Part shown: positions 11,209 to 22,241 of the stretch, piece after piece | Numbering within the stretch: the stretch's first letter is position 1 | Layout: every line of letters starts with the position of its first letter | NCBI GenBank assembly: GCA_037447655.1 | Contig: JBBHKE010002085.1 | Location: forward strand, 102,730 to 166,729 | Direction: 5' to 3' | Length of the DNA: 64,000 nucleotides | DNA from: Zygnema cylindricum | Taxonomy: Eukaryota > Streptophyta > Zygnematophyceae > Zygnematales > Zygnemataceae | Position numbers and translations under genes: made by a program | The notes under the pieces: generated by a model | What the model saw: only the letters and a program-made list of their open reading frames with translations | Told to the model about the DNA's origin: nothing | The model's database searches: none

Positions 11209-12517
11209 TGTTGATATTTATGTATTTTCTAGGTCTGTTTTAGGATAGAAAAGTAGCAGAGGCAATCTGTCTCTAACCTCCTTCTCCAAGCCCCCACACT
11301 TGTTGTAGTCACTGAAGGTGGAGAGGGAGCTAGAGCCATGGCTGCCTAAGCTCTCCAGAGAGACAGGAATAGATAATAGGTATGATTACTAAAAAGGTAT
11401 TTGACAGACCCAGGAATTGTTCCTGGTACCTACCGTCCGTCAAACATCCCGTAGCCGTTAGCCTTATCCATTTAGTCCAGGACTAGTGCTATGACATATA
11501 AGGTTTGATAGGTATTTAAATAGTTACATGTAGGGTTTTTCATTGAACTGGATTACGCTATATAGGACATAGAAACAATTCTACCTTTAGTACCGGACGA
11601 AACAAATAGAACGGACATTTGTTTCGACGGTCCGTATTAAATAACGATATAAATCGGACGGCCATGGTTAGCGCCGGTTTCGCGGAAAGGATAATTTGGC
11701 GGTTTGCGGACTTCACCACTCTGGATGACATGTGGTGACATCATACGGGTTGCAGAATCTCCGGAATGGAACACAACAAATCTAAATGTGACAAATGTCA
11801 CATTATGGCTATATTGTACAATGTCCGCACAAAAAAAACTCCGGCACCTGTACTTTCTTGTCTGGTACCGTTTTCCTGACGTGCCATGACATGGTGCCAC
11901 GTGGAGAGATAAGATTTGGAGGCAAGAATTTCAGAGATTATAAGAGCGAATCCGGATAAGACATGTGTTGACATTTTAGCCATGTCGTACGATGGTCGTA
12001 AAAAAGGTACACCGACACCTAAACCTTTATGTACTATACATAAATGTGATTTGTCCCTACCTCAGTACTAGAGGGTTTAGAGAGGGGTTTAGGACTTAGA
12101 ATATTTCGGGTAGGTAGCCACCTCTCTCCCAGAGAGCATCTGTATAAAAGGCAAAATTTGGCGAGCCATAACAATCAATTCAGTTGACCAATTTCAGTAA
12201 TTCTTGTTGCTATGGACTCAGGGGAGTCTAAGCTACAAAGAGGTGTAGTCGGTTGGAGTTTTTGCTTGCCTGGGTGGCTGCATTTATCAGGGAAAGTCAA
12301 AGTGGGTGAATGTATCCAAATCACATATTCTAACTTTGCATTCTGTGGTGGAACTAAGCACACAGAAAGTCTTATTTCACAAGGGTGAAGCCGTAATGGA
12401 GTTCTGATTTTCAAGGGGTTAATCATTTGGGTTTATATAAACTTGGAGTCGGCACTATCTAGATTAGCTTCTTTTGATCTGCGCATTCTGTGTGGCAATG
12501 GAGCCCATAGAATTTCA
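11209..12517 (+). repeat. Nested solo LTR of a related copia element, opposite orientation
   Basis: It runs TGTTGATATTT...AATTTCA (TG...CA, 1309 bp) and resembles the E1/E2 LTRs read from the other strand: TATTTTCTAGGTCT near the start, AGCTAGAGCCATGGCT, the polypyrimidine and CTCTCCCAGAGAG blocks, and GACTCAGGGGAGTC. Its last 20 nt (ATGGAGCCCATAGAATTTCA) align with the same segment of E2, which contains the Gag start ATG. No primer binding site follows, so it looks like a solo or truncated LTR. It is longer than its relatives near the 3' end, where similarity fades after about 12300. It abuts the TRIM with one base between. Confidence 0.75.
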
Positions 12518-12569
12518 ATGTTGATTTCCGTGAAATTCGGGATTCGGTATGTCCCATACTAGGGAAAAG

Positions 12570-12642
12570 TGAGTCGGCCAAGGCTCGAACTTGAGACCTC
12601 TGACTTGAGCTGTCAGCGCACTAACCATTGTGCCACCAGCGT
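12570..12642 (-). ncRNA. tRNA-like sequence in the TRIM 3' LTR
   Basis: 73 nt on the minus strand in tRNA layout. D stem GCAC/GTGC and anticodon stem CTGAC/GTCAG are intact, as is the T stem TCAAG/CTTGG around loop TTCGAGC. The acceptor stem is decayed. The A box reads TGGCACAATGG and the B box AGTTCGAGCCT. A TTTT run follows the 3' end on the minus strand. Confidence 0.65.
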
Positions 12643-12855
12643 GATGTAAAGCCTTGCGGGTCCGTACCTATTTCTTTTAGGCGGGTTCAAGTGTGACGAA
12701 TCACATTCTACCCCATATTCAACCGGCATTCACGTGCCAATCCTACACCCCCCCTCACGGGAAGGTCGGTAACACCATCCGCAATCCCGCTGGCTCTGAT
12801 ACCATGTTGATTTCCGTAAAATCCGCGATTCGGTATGTCCCATGCTAGGAAAAAG

Positions 12856-12928
12856 TGAGCCGGCCAGGGCTCGAACCAGGGACATCTGACTTGAGTTGTT
12901 AGCGCACTAGCCACTGTGCCACCAGCTC
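12856..12928 (-). ncRNA. tRNA-like sequence in the TRIM 5' LTR
   Basis: 73 nt on the minus strand that fold as a cloverleaf: acceptor stem GAGCTGG/CCGGCTC (all seven pairs, one G-U), D stem GCAC/GTGC, anticodon stem CTAAC/GTCAG with one mismatch, T stem CCTGG/CCTGG with one mismatch and loop TTCGAGC. The A box TGGCACAGTGG and B box GGTTCGAGCCC match Pol III consensus, and TTTTT (12850-12854) follows one base after the discriminator as a Pol III terminator. Position 33 is a purine, not U, so it is probably not a working tRNA. Confidence 0.7.
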
Positions 12929-13033
12929 GATGTAGAGCTTGGCGGGTCCCTACCTATTTATTTTAGGCGGGTTCAAGTGTGACGTATCACATTCTACCCC
13001 GTATTGAACCGGCATTCACGTGCCAATCCAACA

Positions 13034-13742
13034 TTGCCGGTGTTCTTTCTGTACGAATATTGTACGACATGGCCTAAATGTCGACACATGTCATATCCGG
13101 ATTCGGTCCTATAATCCCCGGAGATACCGCGATCCAATGTAGCTGTGCCACGTATCATCCGACGTGGTGATGGCCACAAACCGCCGAGATTCTCTTCCGC
13201 GATCTCGGCATTCTTCCCGGCCGTCCGATTGAATGCAGATTTCAATCATAGCCGTCATAAATACCTGCGCAATATTTGTTTTGTTTAAAGAAACAAATGC
13301 GCGGTACTCGTTTCCTATCTAAACCGTAATCCGTATATAACATAATCTATGTATGCTGTAAACAGTTGCCGTTAAATGAATTATCCTACGTGACAACATT
13401 TAAATAATTAACAAACCCTAAATCATGTAACTCTAGTCCGAGACGTAATAGATAAGGCTACTGGCTACCGGCAGCTTTATCGGACGGCAAGTACCAAGAT
13501 CAAATCCTAGATTTGACAACTTTTCTTTTAGTAAAGAAACTACCAATCCCTATATCAACTAATCTATTTCCCGTAAACCTTTGGATAGCCTAGGTAGCCA
13601 TGGCTCTAGCTTCCTCTCCAACTTTCAGTGACTGCAACAAGTGTGGGAGTTGAAGAGAGAAGTTAGAGGCAGATTGCCTCGACTTCTTTTCTACATTATA
13701 TTATACACCTAGGAAATACTAAAAGAACCATCAATTTCTACA
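13034..13742 (-). repeat. 3' LTR of E2, inner fragment
   Basis: It aligns with the distal part of 18091-19157, sharing TTTCTGTACGAATATTGTAC, the CATAGCCGTCATAAATA block and the terminal ATCAATTTCTACA. It is the continuation of 10852-11208. Confidence 0.9.
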
Positions 13743-13755
13743 CTCCTTTTATTTT

Positions 13756-16700
13756 CTAGTCACCCTTTAATTTCAGACCACACTTCTCCCTGCAGAAAAT
13801 TAGCTTAGGGGAAGGCACAGGTTTGGTCATCATATATGCTACCATCTCGCTATCAAGTTGGTACTCTAAACTGATAATTTTGTTTTCTACTTTCTCTCTA
13901 ACAAAGTTGAGTCTAATGTCCATGTGTTTGGCTTTAAAATGATGTTTAAGATTGGCAGAAATAGCGATTGCTACCTGATTATCACAAAAAAAATTATACA
14001 CATCACTCTTAAGGTAACCAAGCTCACCAAACAAAGACTTGATCCACATCAATTCTTTTACAGCAGAGCATGAGGCCATATACTCAGCCTCCATGGTGGA
14101 TTGAGCAATAACTTTTTGCTGTTTGCTACTCCAGTAGCAAGCCCCATCACCCACATATAATACATATCCAGAAGTACATCTCCTCATCGGAGCATCACCA
14201 TAACTGGCATCACTCCAAGTAGTGATGTCAGTATTCTCCCCACCCAAATCAACCATAGATCCCTAGTTCCTATCAAGTATCTAAGGACTCTTTTAGTTGC
14301 CTCCTAATCCTTCTTAGTGGGAGCATTTGGACTTCTACTTTGCACTCCTACAGCTGCAGCTATATCCGGTCGGGTACAATTCATAAAATAGATCAAGCTT
14401 CCCACTACTTGCTTGTAAGGAATAGTCTGCATGAACTTCTGTTCTTTAGGACTTAATTCCTCGTCTAAGACTATGACTCCTTCATCCTCACTCCCCTCAC
14501 ATCTTTTTTTTAACTCTATTGGAGTTGTGCAACTATTAGCTTTATCCATCTGAAATTTTTCCAACATCTTCCCTATTGCTTCCTTTTGAGTCAATCTTAT
14601 AATCTTTCTTTCTTGGTCTCTTTCTACTTGAATTCCCAAAATATATCTTGCCTCCCCTATATCTTTCATTTCAAATCTCCCCTTAAGATCGATTTTCAGT
14701 TTATTAATTTTTTTCATTGATTTACTTAAAACAAGCAAACCATCAACATAAATTGCAATAAATATAACACCTTCCTCATCTTCAAAAACATAGATTGAGT
14801 GATATGAGCTGATCCGGATATATCCTAGACCGGTAAAAAACTCATCAAGCTTCTTATTCCACTATCGAGGCGCTTGTTTTAAACCATAAAGAGATTTAAT
14901 CAGCCGACATACCTTACTCTCCTCTCATTCCTCCACAAATCCTTCTGGTTGTCGCATGAAGATCTCCTCTTCCAGTTCTCCATGCAAAAAGGCTGTCTTG
15001 ATGTCCATTTGGTGCACCTCCATGTCTTCTGCTGCTGCTTGACTGAGAAGTATGTGGACGGAGGGAAATCTGACCACAGGGGCAATGGTTTCCTCATATT
15101 CGATTCCTTCTTTCTGTGTAAATCCTTTTGCCACGAATCAGGCTTTGTAATGCTTAATGGTGTTATCTGGGTTCAGTTTTAATTTGAAGACCCACATACA
15201 AGTGATTGGTTTTCGGTTAGGTGGACAATCCACCTGCTTCCAAGTATCGGCTGCCATAATTGAGGCCATCTCCTCATTGATGGCTGTCTTCCACCGGTTC
15301 TTTTCGGGACAATTCATCGCCTCTCCATAAGAGTGACGTTCATCTTGATGAGATAGTTTTGTTACCTTGTTATTAACCTGTTTTTCTTGCAATCTTTTGC
15401 TACTTCTTTTTCTCCCCTCAAAATCTTTGGCCGGAATAGATGGCTCTCGTGGGTTCTTTCGAACAATCTCGGCTTCTCCCCTGTCCCTTCATTCAGAATC
15501 AATTTACACCACGTCTTCCGCTTCGGGTAGAGTTGTCACTAGAGTTTCGGCAGCCGAGTCCTTTTCGGTCTAATTTGTACCTGTAAGAATGCCATCATCT
15601 CTAAAACCTGGATAGTTAGGAAGCTCAAAGTTATCGGAATTTTTTGACTTAAATCTGATTATTACTGGCTTTGTATACTTGAAGGGATCCATAGACTTTT
15701 CTTCATTCATAAAAACTAGATGCTTTACTAAGATTATATCTTCCCTTTTTAGATCATAAACTCTATATCCTTTAACATCCTCATCATATCCTAATAAGTA
15801 TCCCGGTTTTCCTTTAGGATCTAGCTTCCAATTAGACCGATCTGTATCTAGACTGAATACTTGACTACCAAAAACCTTTAAGTGAGATATGTCTGATTTT
15901 CGGCCGGTCCGTCTCTCATAAGGTGTTTGACCTTTTATAATTGAAGTAAGAACTCTATTTTTGAGATAATTTGCACAGTTCATTGCTTCGGCCGAAAACT
16001 TCTATCCTATCTTCTTATCTGACAGCATACTTCTAGCACTATCACTCAGTGTTCTATTTAATCTTTCAGCTACACCATTTTGCTCAAGATTTTGAAGAAC
16101 TGTCTTTTGGTGTTGCACTCCATCTTCTCTCAAAAAATCCTAAAACTGGTTAGAGGTATACTCTCAACCATTGTCACTCCTCACTCTCTTGATTGAGGTT
16201 TCATGGAGTTTTTCACTCCATGCTTTATATTGTCTAAAACAGTCCTGAGCCTTTGACTTATTTTTCAAAAAATACACCCTGGAATACCGAGACCAATCAT
16301 CGGTGATAGTCATCATAAATCTCTTCCCCCGGGGTGATGGCACTATGGCAAGCCCCCAAATATATGTGTGTACTAAATCTAGAATATTTTCTCCCTTATA
16401 GGTGGCAATTTTTGGGAAGGGTAGCCTGTGTGCTTTACCTTGAGCACGTCCACTACAATCACTTAGATTCTCACTCTCACTGAACTAAATTCCTTCCACT
16501 ACTCCCATCTTTTTCATCTATCTTAACTTATCTAGATTCACATGTCCAAGCCTCTTATGCCACAACATTATATCATGAACACCAGAATAATAAAGTTTCT
16601 TCTTTTCATTGCTTAAAATCAGCTTACACATGCCTTGGCTACCTTTTTCAACAGTAAAATAAACTTCCTCCTCAAAACTAGCAGTAAATAATCTTTTTCT

Positions 16701-18110
16701 AGTGCTAGTATCAAAACCCTTATCATCTAATATAGACGTAGAGATGAGGTTTTTGTTCAGCTCCAGAATAAACAATGCATCGGAGAATGTAACTATGGAT
16801 GTCTTTCCTTCTACTAACACTTTTAGATCTACCGATCCTACAAGAGTAGTAGTGACTATCCTCTTATCCCCGTACTCTATCTCTACGGCGGGAATCTTTC
16901 TTATCTTAGTGAACATGTGTTTATCTTTACACATGTGCATGGTTGCACCTGAGTTTACAATCTAACCTGCTTCACCTTTCAATCCAGCGAAAGACATTTC
17001 TGCTTTGGTAGAATTTCGACCTCGTTTTTCCCTTCTAACTCCTCATCCAAAAGGAGTTCATCATCCTCGTCCTCAGATTCCGCCCTATGTACCTGTGTCA
17101 CTAGGGCCTTTTTCTTTCCTCGGGGGAGTCCACCGGTCTGCCCCTCCTTTAACCGCAGCTCGGTTAACTTAGTGCATTCAGCCATATAGTGCCCGAGTTT
17201 TTTACAAAAATGGCACAAACCATTGGGAGTCATTGGTCCGAACTCTTCGGTCTGATTTTTTTGCCCCTCCCCTCGATAATTTCCAACCTGTTTCCTGGAA
17301 TCATTGTTCCCCCAATCGGTCCCAGCTGCCAAAGCTTGCCCACTCTTTCCTCCCCTTCGGATCTCAATCGTATTCTCAGGAACGATAATCATTCCTATCA
17401 CTAATTCCAAATCCACCTTGAGTCCTCTAAGTCCTCCACACGGTTTACTATGTTCTGGAACTCATCGGGTAACTTCATCAGTAAACAGTTAACATTTTCC
17501 TTTTCGCTAAATACTTTTCCAGCATTCTCTAGTTCTTTGAAAAGTGTAGCAAGCTCATTGGAAAAATCCAACATCTTCCCCCCTTTGTATACCTACTCTT
17601 TAATTTTCTAACCAACCAACTGTTGTTGTTGAATCGTTCCACTTCGGTACATCTCTATGAGAGCCACCCAAAGATCGGATGCCCTCTCTACCTGCAAATG
17701 GGGAGATGCAAGCCCTTGAGTAATTGGCAGAGGATGAGGTGCTTAGACGCCATATTGTTGTAGTCCTAGGTATCAATATCATTCTCCTCGTTCCTCGGAA
17801 TAGGTGACATGAATGCCGAACTGGTTGCTATTGGTGTGACCGTCTCCTTCTCTTTTCCTTTGTCCACCACCTCCTCTTTCTTTGTCTCCTCCGTTGAAGA
17901 TGGATTTGCATTTTTAGTGAATCTGCCTCTTGTAAACCTTAGAGATATCCCAAGACTTGATAGACGCCTCACCCGTCCACTCACTATTCCCCAAAACCGT
18001 TTCTCATATAGAGCTCCTGTCATCATACTTTCCCAATATATGAAGCCAGCTCCATTGAATATGGGTACCCTAGATGGTGGGCCAATAACGTGCAACTCTG
18101 AGACCTCCAT
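13756..18110 (-). pseudogene. Copia gag-pol polyprotein remnant (E2)
   Basis: Gag starts at ATG 18110-18108, 20 nt inside the 5' LTR, and the frame runs through the primer binding site (PIFNGAGFIYW). The zinc knuckle is intact here (CHFCKKLGHYMAEC, near 17180-17220). The protease region (near 16960) reads I-V-N-S-G-A-T with Asn for the catalytic Asp and a stop in place of the preceding Trp. GAG-pre-integrase is at 16518-16600 (WHKRLGHVNLDKL), the integrase domain at about 15570-16480, RT at 14800-15392 (WVFKLKLNPDNT, QMDIKTAFLHGELEEE) and RNase H at 13756-14256 (SKQQKVIAQSTMEAEYMA, KHMDIRLNFVRE). It is less damaged than E1 but still interrupted by stops. The stop codon runs into the polypurine tract. 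Confidence 0.92.
18076..18090 (-). promoter_or_regulatory. Primer binding site of E2, half-tRNA iMet type
   Basis: The minus strand reads CGTTATTGGCCCACC directly after the 5' LTR, 13 of 15 matching the complement of the plant initiator tRNA anticodon arm. E1 and E2 share one mismatch (T at position 7, opposite C34), which suggests a family trait. The following A extends the match. Confidence 0.7.
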
Positions 18111-19157
18111 AGGTCCTCAGAGTAGGCAGCTCACTTGAAGCCTCTAGGATAACCCTAACCCCTTTGTGTTTCGGCAAGATTAACTGCCACCCTGTCAAAC
18201 AAAAACTCTGAACGCCTTCACCCGTGTGAAGGCAAGACTCCCTTGAGTGGATAGCAAAAAGAATCTTTGAATTTGCTCCCCTGAGCGGTAAGTTATGGAG
18301 GGTCGAAGTTGACCTTTTGTACAGAAGCTCTCTAGGAGAGAGGGTCCTTTTTCCAAATTTTTTCTAAGTCTTATCTCTCTCTAAAACTCTATCTACTGAT
18401 GTATAAAACGATTCATATTACACTGCCGTACACAAAAGTACAGTTGTCGTTGTACTTTCTGTACGAATATTGTACAACATGGCCTAAATATCGACACATG
18501 TCAAATCCAGATTCGGTCCCATAATCCCGGAGATACCGCGATCCAATGTAGTTGTGCCACGTGTCATCTTATGTGGTGATGACCACAAACCGTGGAGATT
18601 CTTTTCCGCGATCTCGGCATTCTTCTCGGCCCTCCAATTGAATGCAGATTTCAATCGTAGCCGTCATAAATATTTGCGCGATATTTGTTTCTTTTAAAAA
18701 AACAAACGTGCGGTACTCGTTTCCTATCCAAACCGTAATCCGTACTTTTACATAACGTAATCTATGTATCCCGTAAACAGTTGCCGTTAAATGAATTATC
18801 CTATGTGGCAACATTTAAATAATTAACAAACCCTATATCATGTAACTCTAGTCCTAGACGTAATGGATAAGGCTGCCGTCTACTGGCAGCTTTATCGGAT
18901 GGCAGGTACCAAGACCAAATCTTAGATTTGACAGCATTCCTTTTCGTAAAGAAACTACTAATCCGTAAATCAACTAATCTATTTCTCGTAAACCGCTGGA
19001 TAGCCTAGGTAGCCATGGCTCTACCTTCCTCTCCAACTTTCAGTGACTGCAACAAGTGTGGGAGTTGAAGAGAGGAGTTAGAGGCAGATTGCCTCGGCTT
19101 CTTTTCTACATTATATTTTAGACCTAGAAAATACTAAAAGAACCATCAATTTCTACA
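18091..19157 (-). repeat. 5' LTR of copia element E2
   Basis: 1067 bp, TG...CA in element orientation (TGTAGAAATTGATGG...GTTGCA). It carries GCCACGTGTC at 18556-18565. It ends at 19157, followed by target duplication AAGAG. Confidence 0.93.
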
Positions 19158-19393
19158 AAGAGATGGAATTTTTAAGAGTGGAGAGTAGTGGAAAACGGTT
19201 TAAAAGAAAGGTTGAGCCACGAGGGCAAGAGACGAAGCTAATGTTATGTGAACATAAGCTTCTTCTAATTTAAATTTTATCCTTATGTGTGTGCTTTCTA
19301 ATGTGAATGTGTAATTTTCCAATGTGTGGAATGTGTGGTTGAAATTGGTTGTACTAATGGGATTTTTTGAGAGGTAAGAAATCCTATTACATA

Positions 19394-19405
19394 TGGTATC
19401 GGAGC
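19394..19405 (+). promoter_or_regulatory. Gypsy primer binding site
   Basis: TGGTATCGGAGC, two bases after the presumed LTR end, complementary to the 3' end of initiator tRNA-Met except one base (G for A). This is the ordinary plant retrotransposon site, unlike the anticodon-arm site of the neighbouring copia elements. Confidence 0.75.
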
Positions 19406-20429
19406 TTTGGTTAAAAACCACGGAGAAGCTTGCTCACCCGAAAATTGACTGCCGTGACCAGTGAGGGTGGTCTGATCTGTGTCGCTGGAACGGTAGGGGA
19501 TTGGAGGGAAACTAAGTGACCACATTTTCAACGGCCGTTGGTTAGATGTGGGGCGTGCTTAGGTCCTAACGACTTAGGCGGGGCGGGTAGTGTAGCCACC
19601 GCTGAAGCTCACTCCAATTACCTAGAAGCCAAACAAACTTGCCTTCTCCTGGCAATGATTCATGTGTACAGGGAGGGCTTGAAGCCATGAAGGGTGAGGA
19701 TGTGAGGATTAGAGAGTAAAAGATCCTGATGTAGTGGGAAATGGGAAATTTGATTATGGTAGAGAAGAAAAGTGGAGCACTTAACTTATTCAAGAGCAAA
19801 GGAGTCTAGAAATGACTTAAAACTTTTCAAACCCTAAATTGTTACCTTTGATTGCTTTCAATTTTGCTGTTGCAAAATTTGTGGTTGAATTTTACCTTTG
19901 AGAGCTTTGAATTTGCAAAATTTGTGGGGAAACTTTTTACCTTTATATTTCAATGTTTGGGAAAATTGAATTTTCACTAACTTACTTTTAATGTTTATTT
20001 AATTTTTCAGATTTTGATATCTATAAAAGATTTGTTAAGGGAAAGAAGTCTTGGATTGGAGAAATCTGAGGAATTCAAATCTACTGCAAACTCTTTTGGA
20101 TAATTATTTACTACTTTTTTTTTTATTGCTAGATTTCATTGTGTGATAATGGGAAATTTTGCATAGAAACGTGAAATGGAAAATACCTTGAATGTGTTGA
20201 AGAAACGTAGTGTGAAATTGGTCAAAAGATTTAATAATCATGTTGCTGTTGTGGATGAAATAATTTTTGAGTTGAAAGTGAATTGAAGGAAGTTAAGGAA
20301 AATGGAAATATTTCAAATCATAAATTGGATAAGCTATTTAATTTAATTCAGTCTAGAAATGATGTTAATGACCAAAAGGGTGAGAGTGGTAAGAGGATGC
20401 CAGTTTTATGGAGGATAATCACGATAGAT

Positions 20430-21360
20430 CTAAAAAGATAAGAGATCTAAAATTGTCTATCAGTGAAGCACCATCCTTTGATGGTAAAAGATTGATGAGT
20501 TGGATGCTTCGATTTTTCATATGGAGTATTATTTGAAATCTAAAATTGTGATTGTGATGATTACACTTCTTTTGCTGTTAGTTGTATGAAAGATGATGCT
20601 CAGAATTGGTATTACACACAGAGGAGGTCTAATTTGATTCTTGATAATGGTGATTGGGAAGCGTTTAAGACCGCGATCAAATCGCGTTTCTTGTCTGTCA
20701 TTTATAAATCCATAATGGAAAAAAAATGGTTGAAATGCAAGCAGACTGGATCTGTAAAAGATTATATTGTGGAATTTGCCCTCATCTAGTATTCATGTCA
20801 TAGGTTTGACTGATGAAATGGCTAAGTGCATTCCTTGAACTATCTGAATCCAATGATAAAATCAGAACTAAAACATCAAAAGTTTAATAATTTGAAGGAA
20901 TTACAAGATAAGTCATTGGAATTAGAGGATCAGTTGGGGTATAATCGGGAAACTCGAAGAGGGTTTGAATGCGGGTCTTGTGAATAGGGAGAGTATCTTC
21001 AAGGGTAATCAGAGAGGTGGGCAGAAGGTTAAAGCAGGAAACATATTTCACAATAGAGGCGGATACATTAATAGCCCTAAACGAAGTATTAATGCTCAGA
21101 AACCCAATCTTAACATTCCCACGTGCACTATCTGTCACAAAAGAGGTCATAGGGCGTTTGAGTGTGCACAACTGAAGAATATTAACTGTTATAACTGTGG
21201 AGAGGAGGGACATTTCAGCAAAAAGTGCACAAAACCGAAAAAAAAGTCATTTGTTTTAAATGCGGGGGTCCACATCATCACGCCAAGGACTGTACAACTA
21301 AGGGATCTCTTAAAACAGTTGATGTCAATGAAGGTCTTCAAGAAGATATTGCATTATACC
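20430..21360 (+). pseudogene. Gypsy Gag remnant with CCHC zinc knuckles
   Basis: A retrotransposon Gag core lies near 20586-20789 (DDAQNWYY, FKTAIKSRF). Two knuckles follow in one frame at about 21120-21235 (CTICHKRGHRAFEC, CYNCGEEGHFSKKC). A third (CFKCGGPHHHAKDC, about 21254-21295) is readable only in another frame, so a one-base shift lies just after the second knuckle. Stops occur in the N-terminal part near 20280-20560. Confidence 0.85.
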
Positions 21361-21418
21361 TAGCTTAGCAGGAAGCCGAAGAGGTGGGAAACGGCAAGGA
21401 CTAGCTGAAAGTCCTCAG

Positions 21419-21952
21419 TTGAGTCGACCAGATCCAAAGGTTAAGGAGTTAACTCTTGAAAGAAAGCTAATGAATGGAAAGGCTAGGATAGCTGAATTTA
21501 TTATGATGCTTACCACACTCCATAGTTTGAACAATCTGTTTGATGAAACTCTTAACAACAGACCTATGTTGGGACAGTTAAGTATTGATGACACTACACA
21601 CAGTTTGATCAGAATCGAGTCTTTAGTGGAAGGGAAACCATTGAGAGTTATGGTAGATTTAGGCGCTACACATAATTTTATTTAACATAAGTTTGTAGAG
21701 GAAAATAAAATTCCTAAAGTCATAAGGGAAAAACCTTTGCATGTTTAGGTGGCAAATGGTAATAAGTCCATTTTAGATTCACAAACTGACACACTAGAAA
21801 TTGATATCCAAGGTCATAAAATGAAAATTGTGTGTGAAATAATGAATTTGGGTAGTGAGGAGCTAATACTGGGAAAACCGTGGCTAACAGAACATAATCC
21901 TCAAATTACTTGGGAAACTGACACCTTGAGAGTGAAGTCTGACAATCGCTGA
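21419..21952 (+). pseudogene. Gypsy aspartic protease remnant
   Basis: The active site region reads VMVDLGATHNFI (near 21645-21685), where the usual D-T/S-G-A is D-L-G-A, and it is followed directly by a stop. The flap and C-terminal motif ILGKPWLTEHNPQITW (near 21865-21915) is typical of Ty3/gypsy protease. Confidence 0.85.
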
Positions 21953-22241
21953 AGGTTTTGCAAGCATTACCTTCGAAAAAATTGCATAGGAATCATATAA
22001 ATAACATAACCAAATTGGGAGTGGAAGGTTTGATTTCTGTTAAACAATTTAAAAAACATTTAAAAGATAAAACAAATCATGCTTTCTTGTTATTAGTAAC
22101 TCAGGCAGTTACTGATGAAAGGGGGGGGGAGAAAACACTAACATTGATGTTATTCCTAAATCAGACACCACTAAAACTCTTGAAAAACAAAAAAATGATT
22201 TTGTAACTGACATTAATACATCTGATGCTGCTGTTAAAGAT

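Larger units (their letters stand above)
12519..13033 (-). mobile_element. TRIM (miniature LTR retrotransposon) with tRNA-like LTRs
   Basis: Two direct repeats of identical length (229 bp; 12519-12747 and 12805-13033) each run TG...CA and differ at about 26 positions by eye. The 57 bp between them read on the minus strand as a primer binding site (TGGTATCAGAGCC, exactly complementary to the 3' end of plant initiator tRNA-Met and directly abutting the LTR), about 30 bp of spacer, and a polypurine tract (GTGAGGGGGGG) directly abutting the other LTR. There is no coding capacity. Total 515 bp, the size range of TRIMs. Each LTR contains a 73-nt tRNA-like sequence. No clean 5-bp target duplication is visible (TTCAA left, TTGCC right). 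Confidence 0.85.
10852..19157 (-). mobile_element. Ty1/copia LTR retrotransposon E2 with a nested insertion in its 3' LTR
   Basis: Same family and orientation as E1. The 5' LTR is 18091-19157; the 3' LTR is in two pieces, 10852-11208 and 13034-13742, separated by 1825 bp of later insertions. The two pieces together equal the length of the intact LTR. A perfect 5-bp target duplication (AAGAG at 10847-10851 and at 19158-19162) proves that the far-left LTR fragment belongs to this element. The internal region (13743-18090) encodes a broken gag-pol. The polypurine tract (minus strand AAAATAAAAGGAG) abuts the 3' LTR at 13743-13755. Confidence 0.93.

Noticed and set aside
12856-12928. Functional tRNA-Glu(CUC) gene
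   Set aside because: The anticodon would be CTC, but position 33 is A instead of T, the anticodon and T stems each have a mismatch, and it is repeated within an LTR.
12540-12930. Two independent tRNA-derived SINEs
   Set aside because: The tRNA-like blocks lie inside equal-length TG...CA direct repeats with a perfect primer binding site and polypurine tract between. No poly(A) or simple-repeat tail follows either block.
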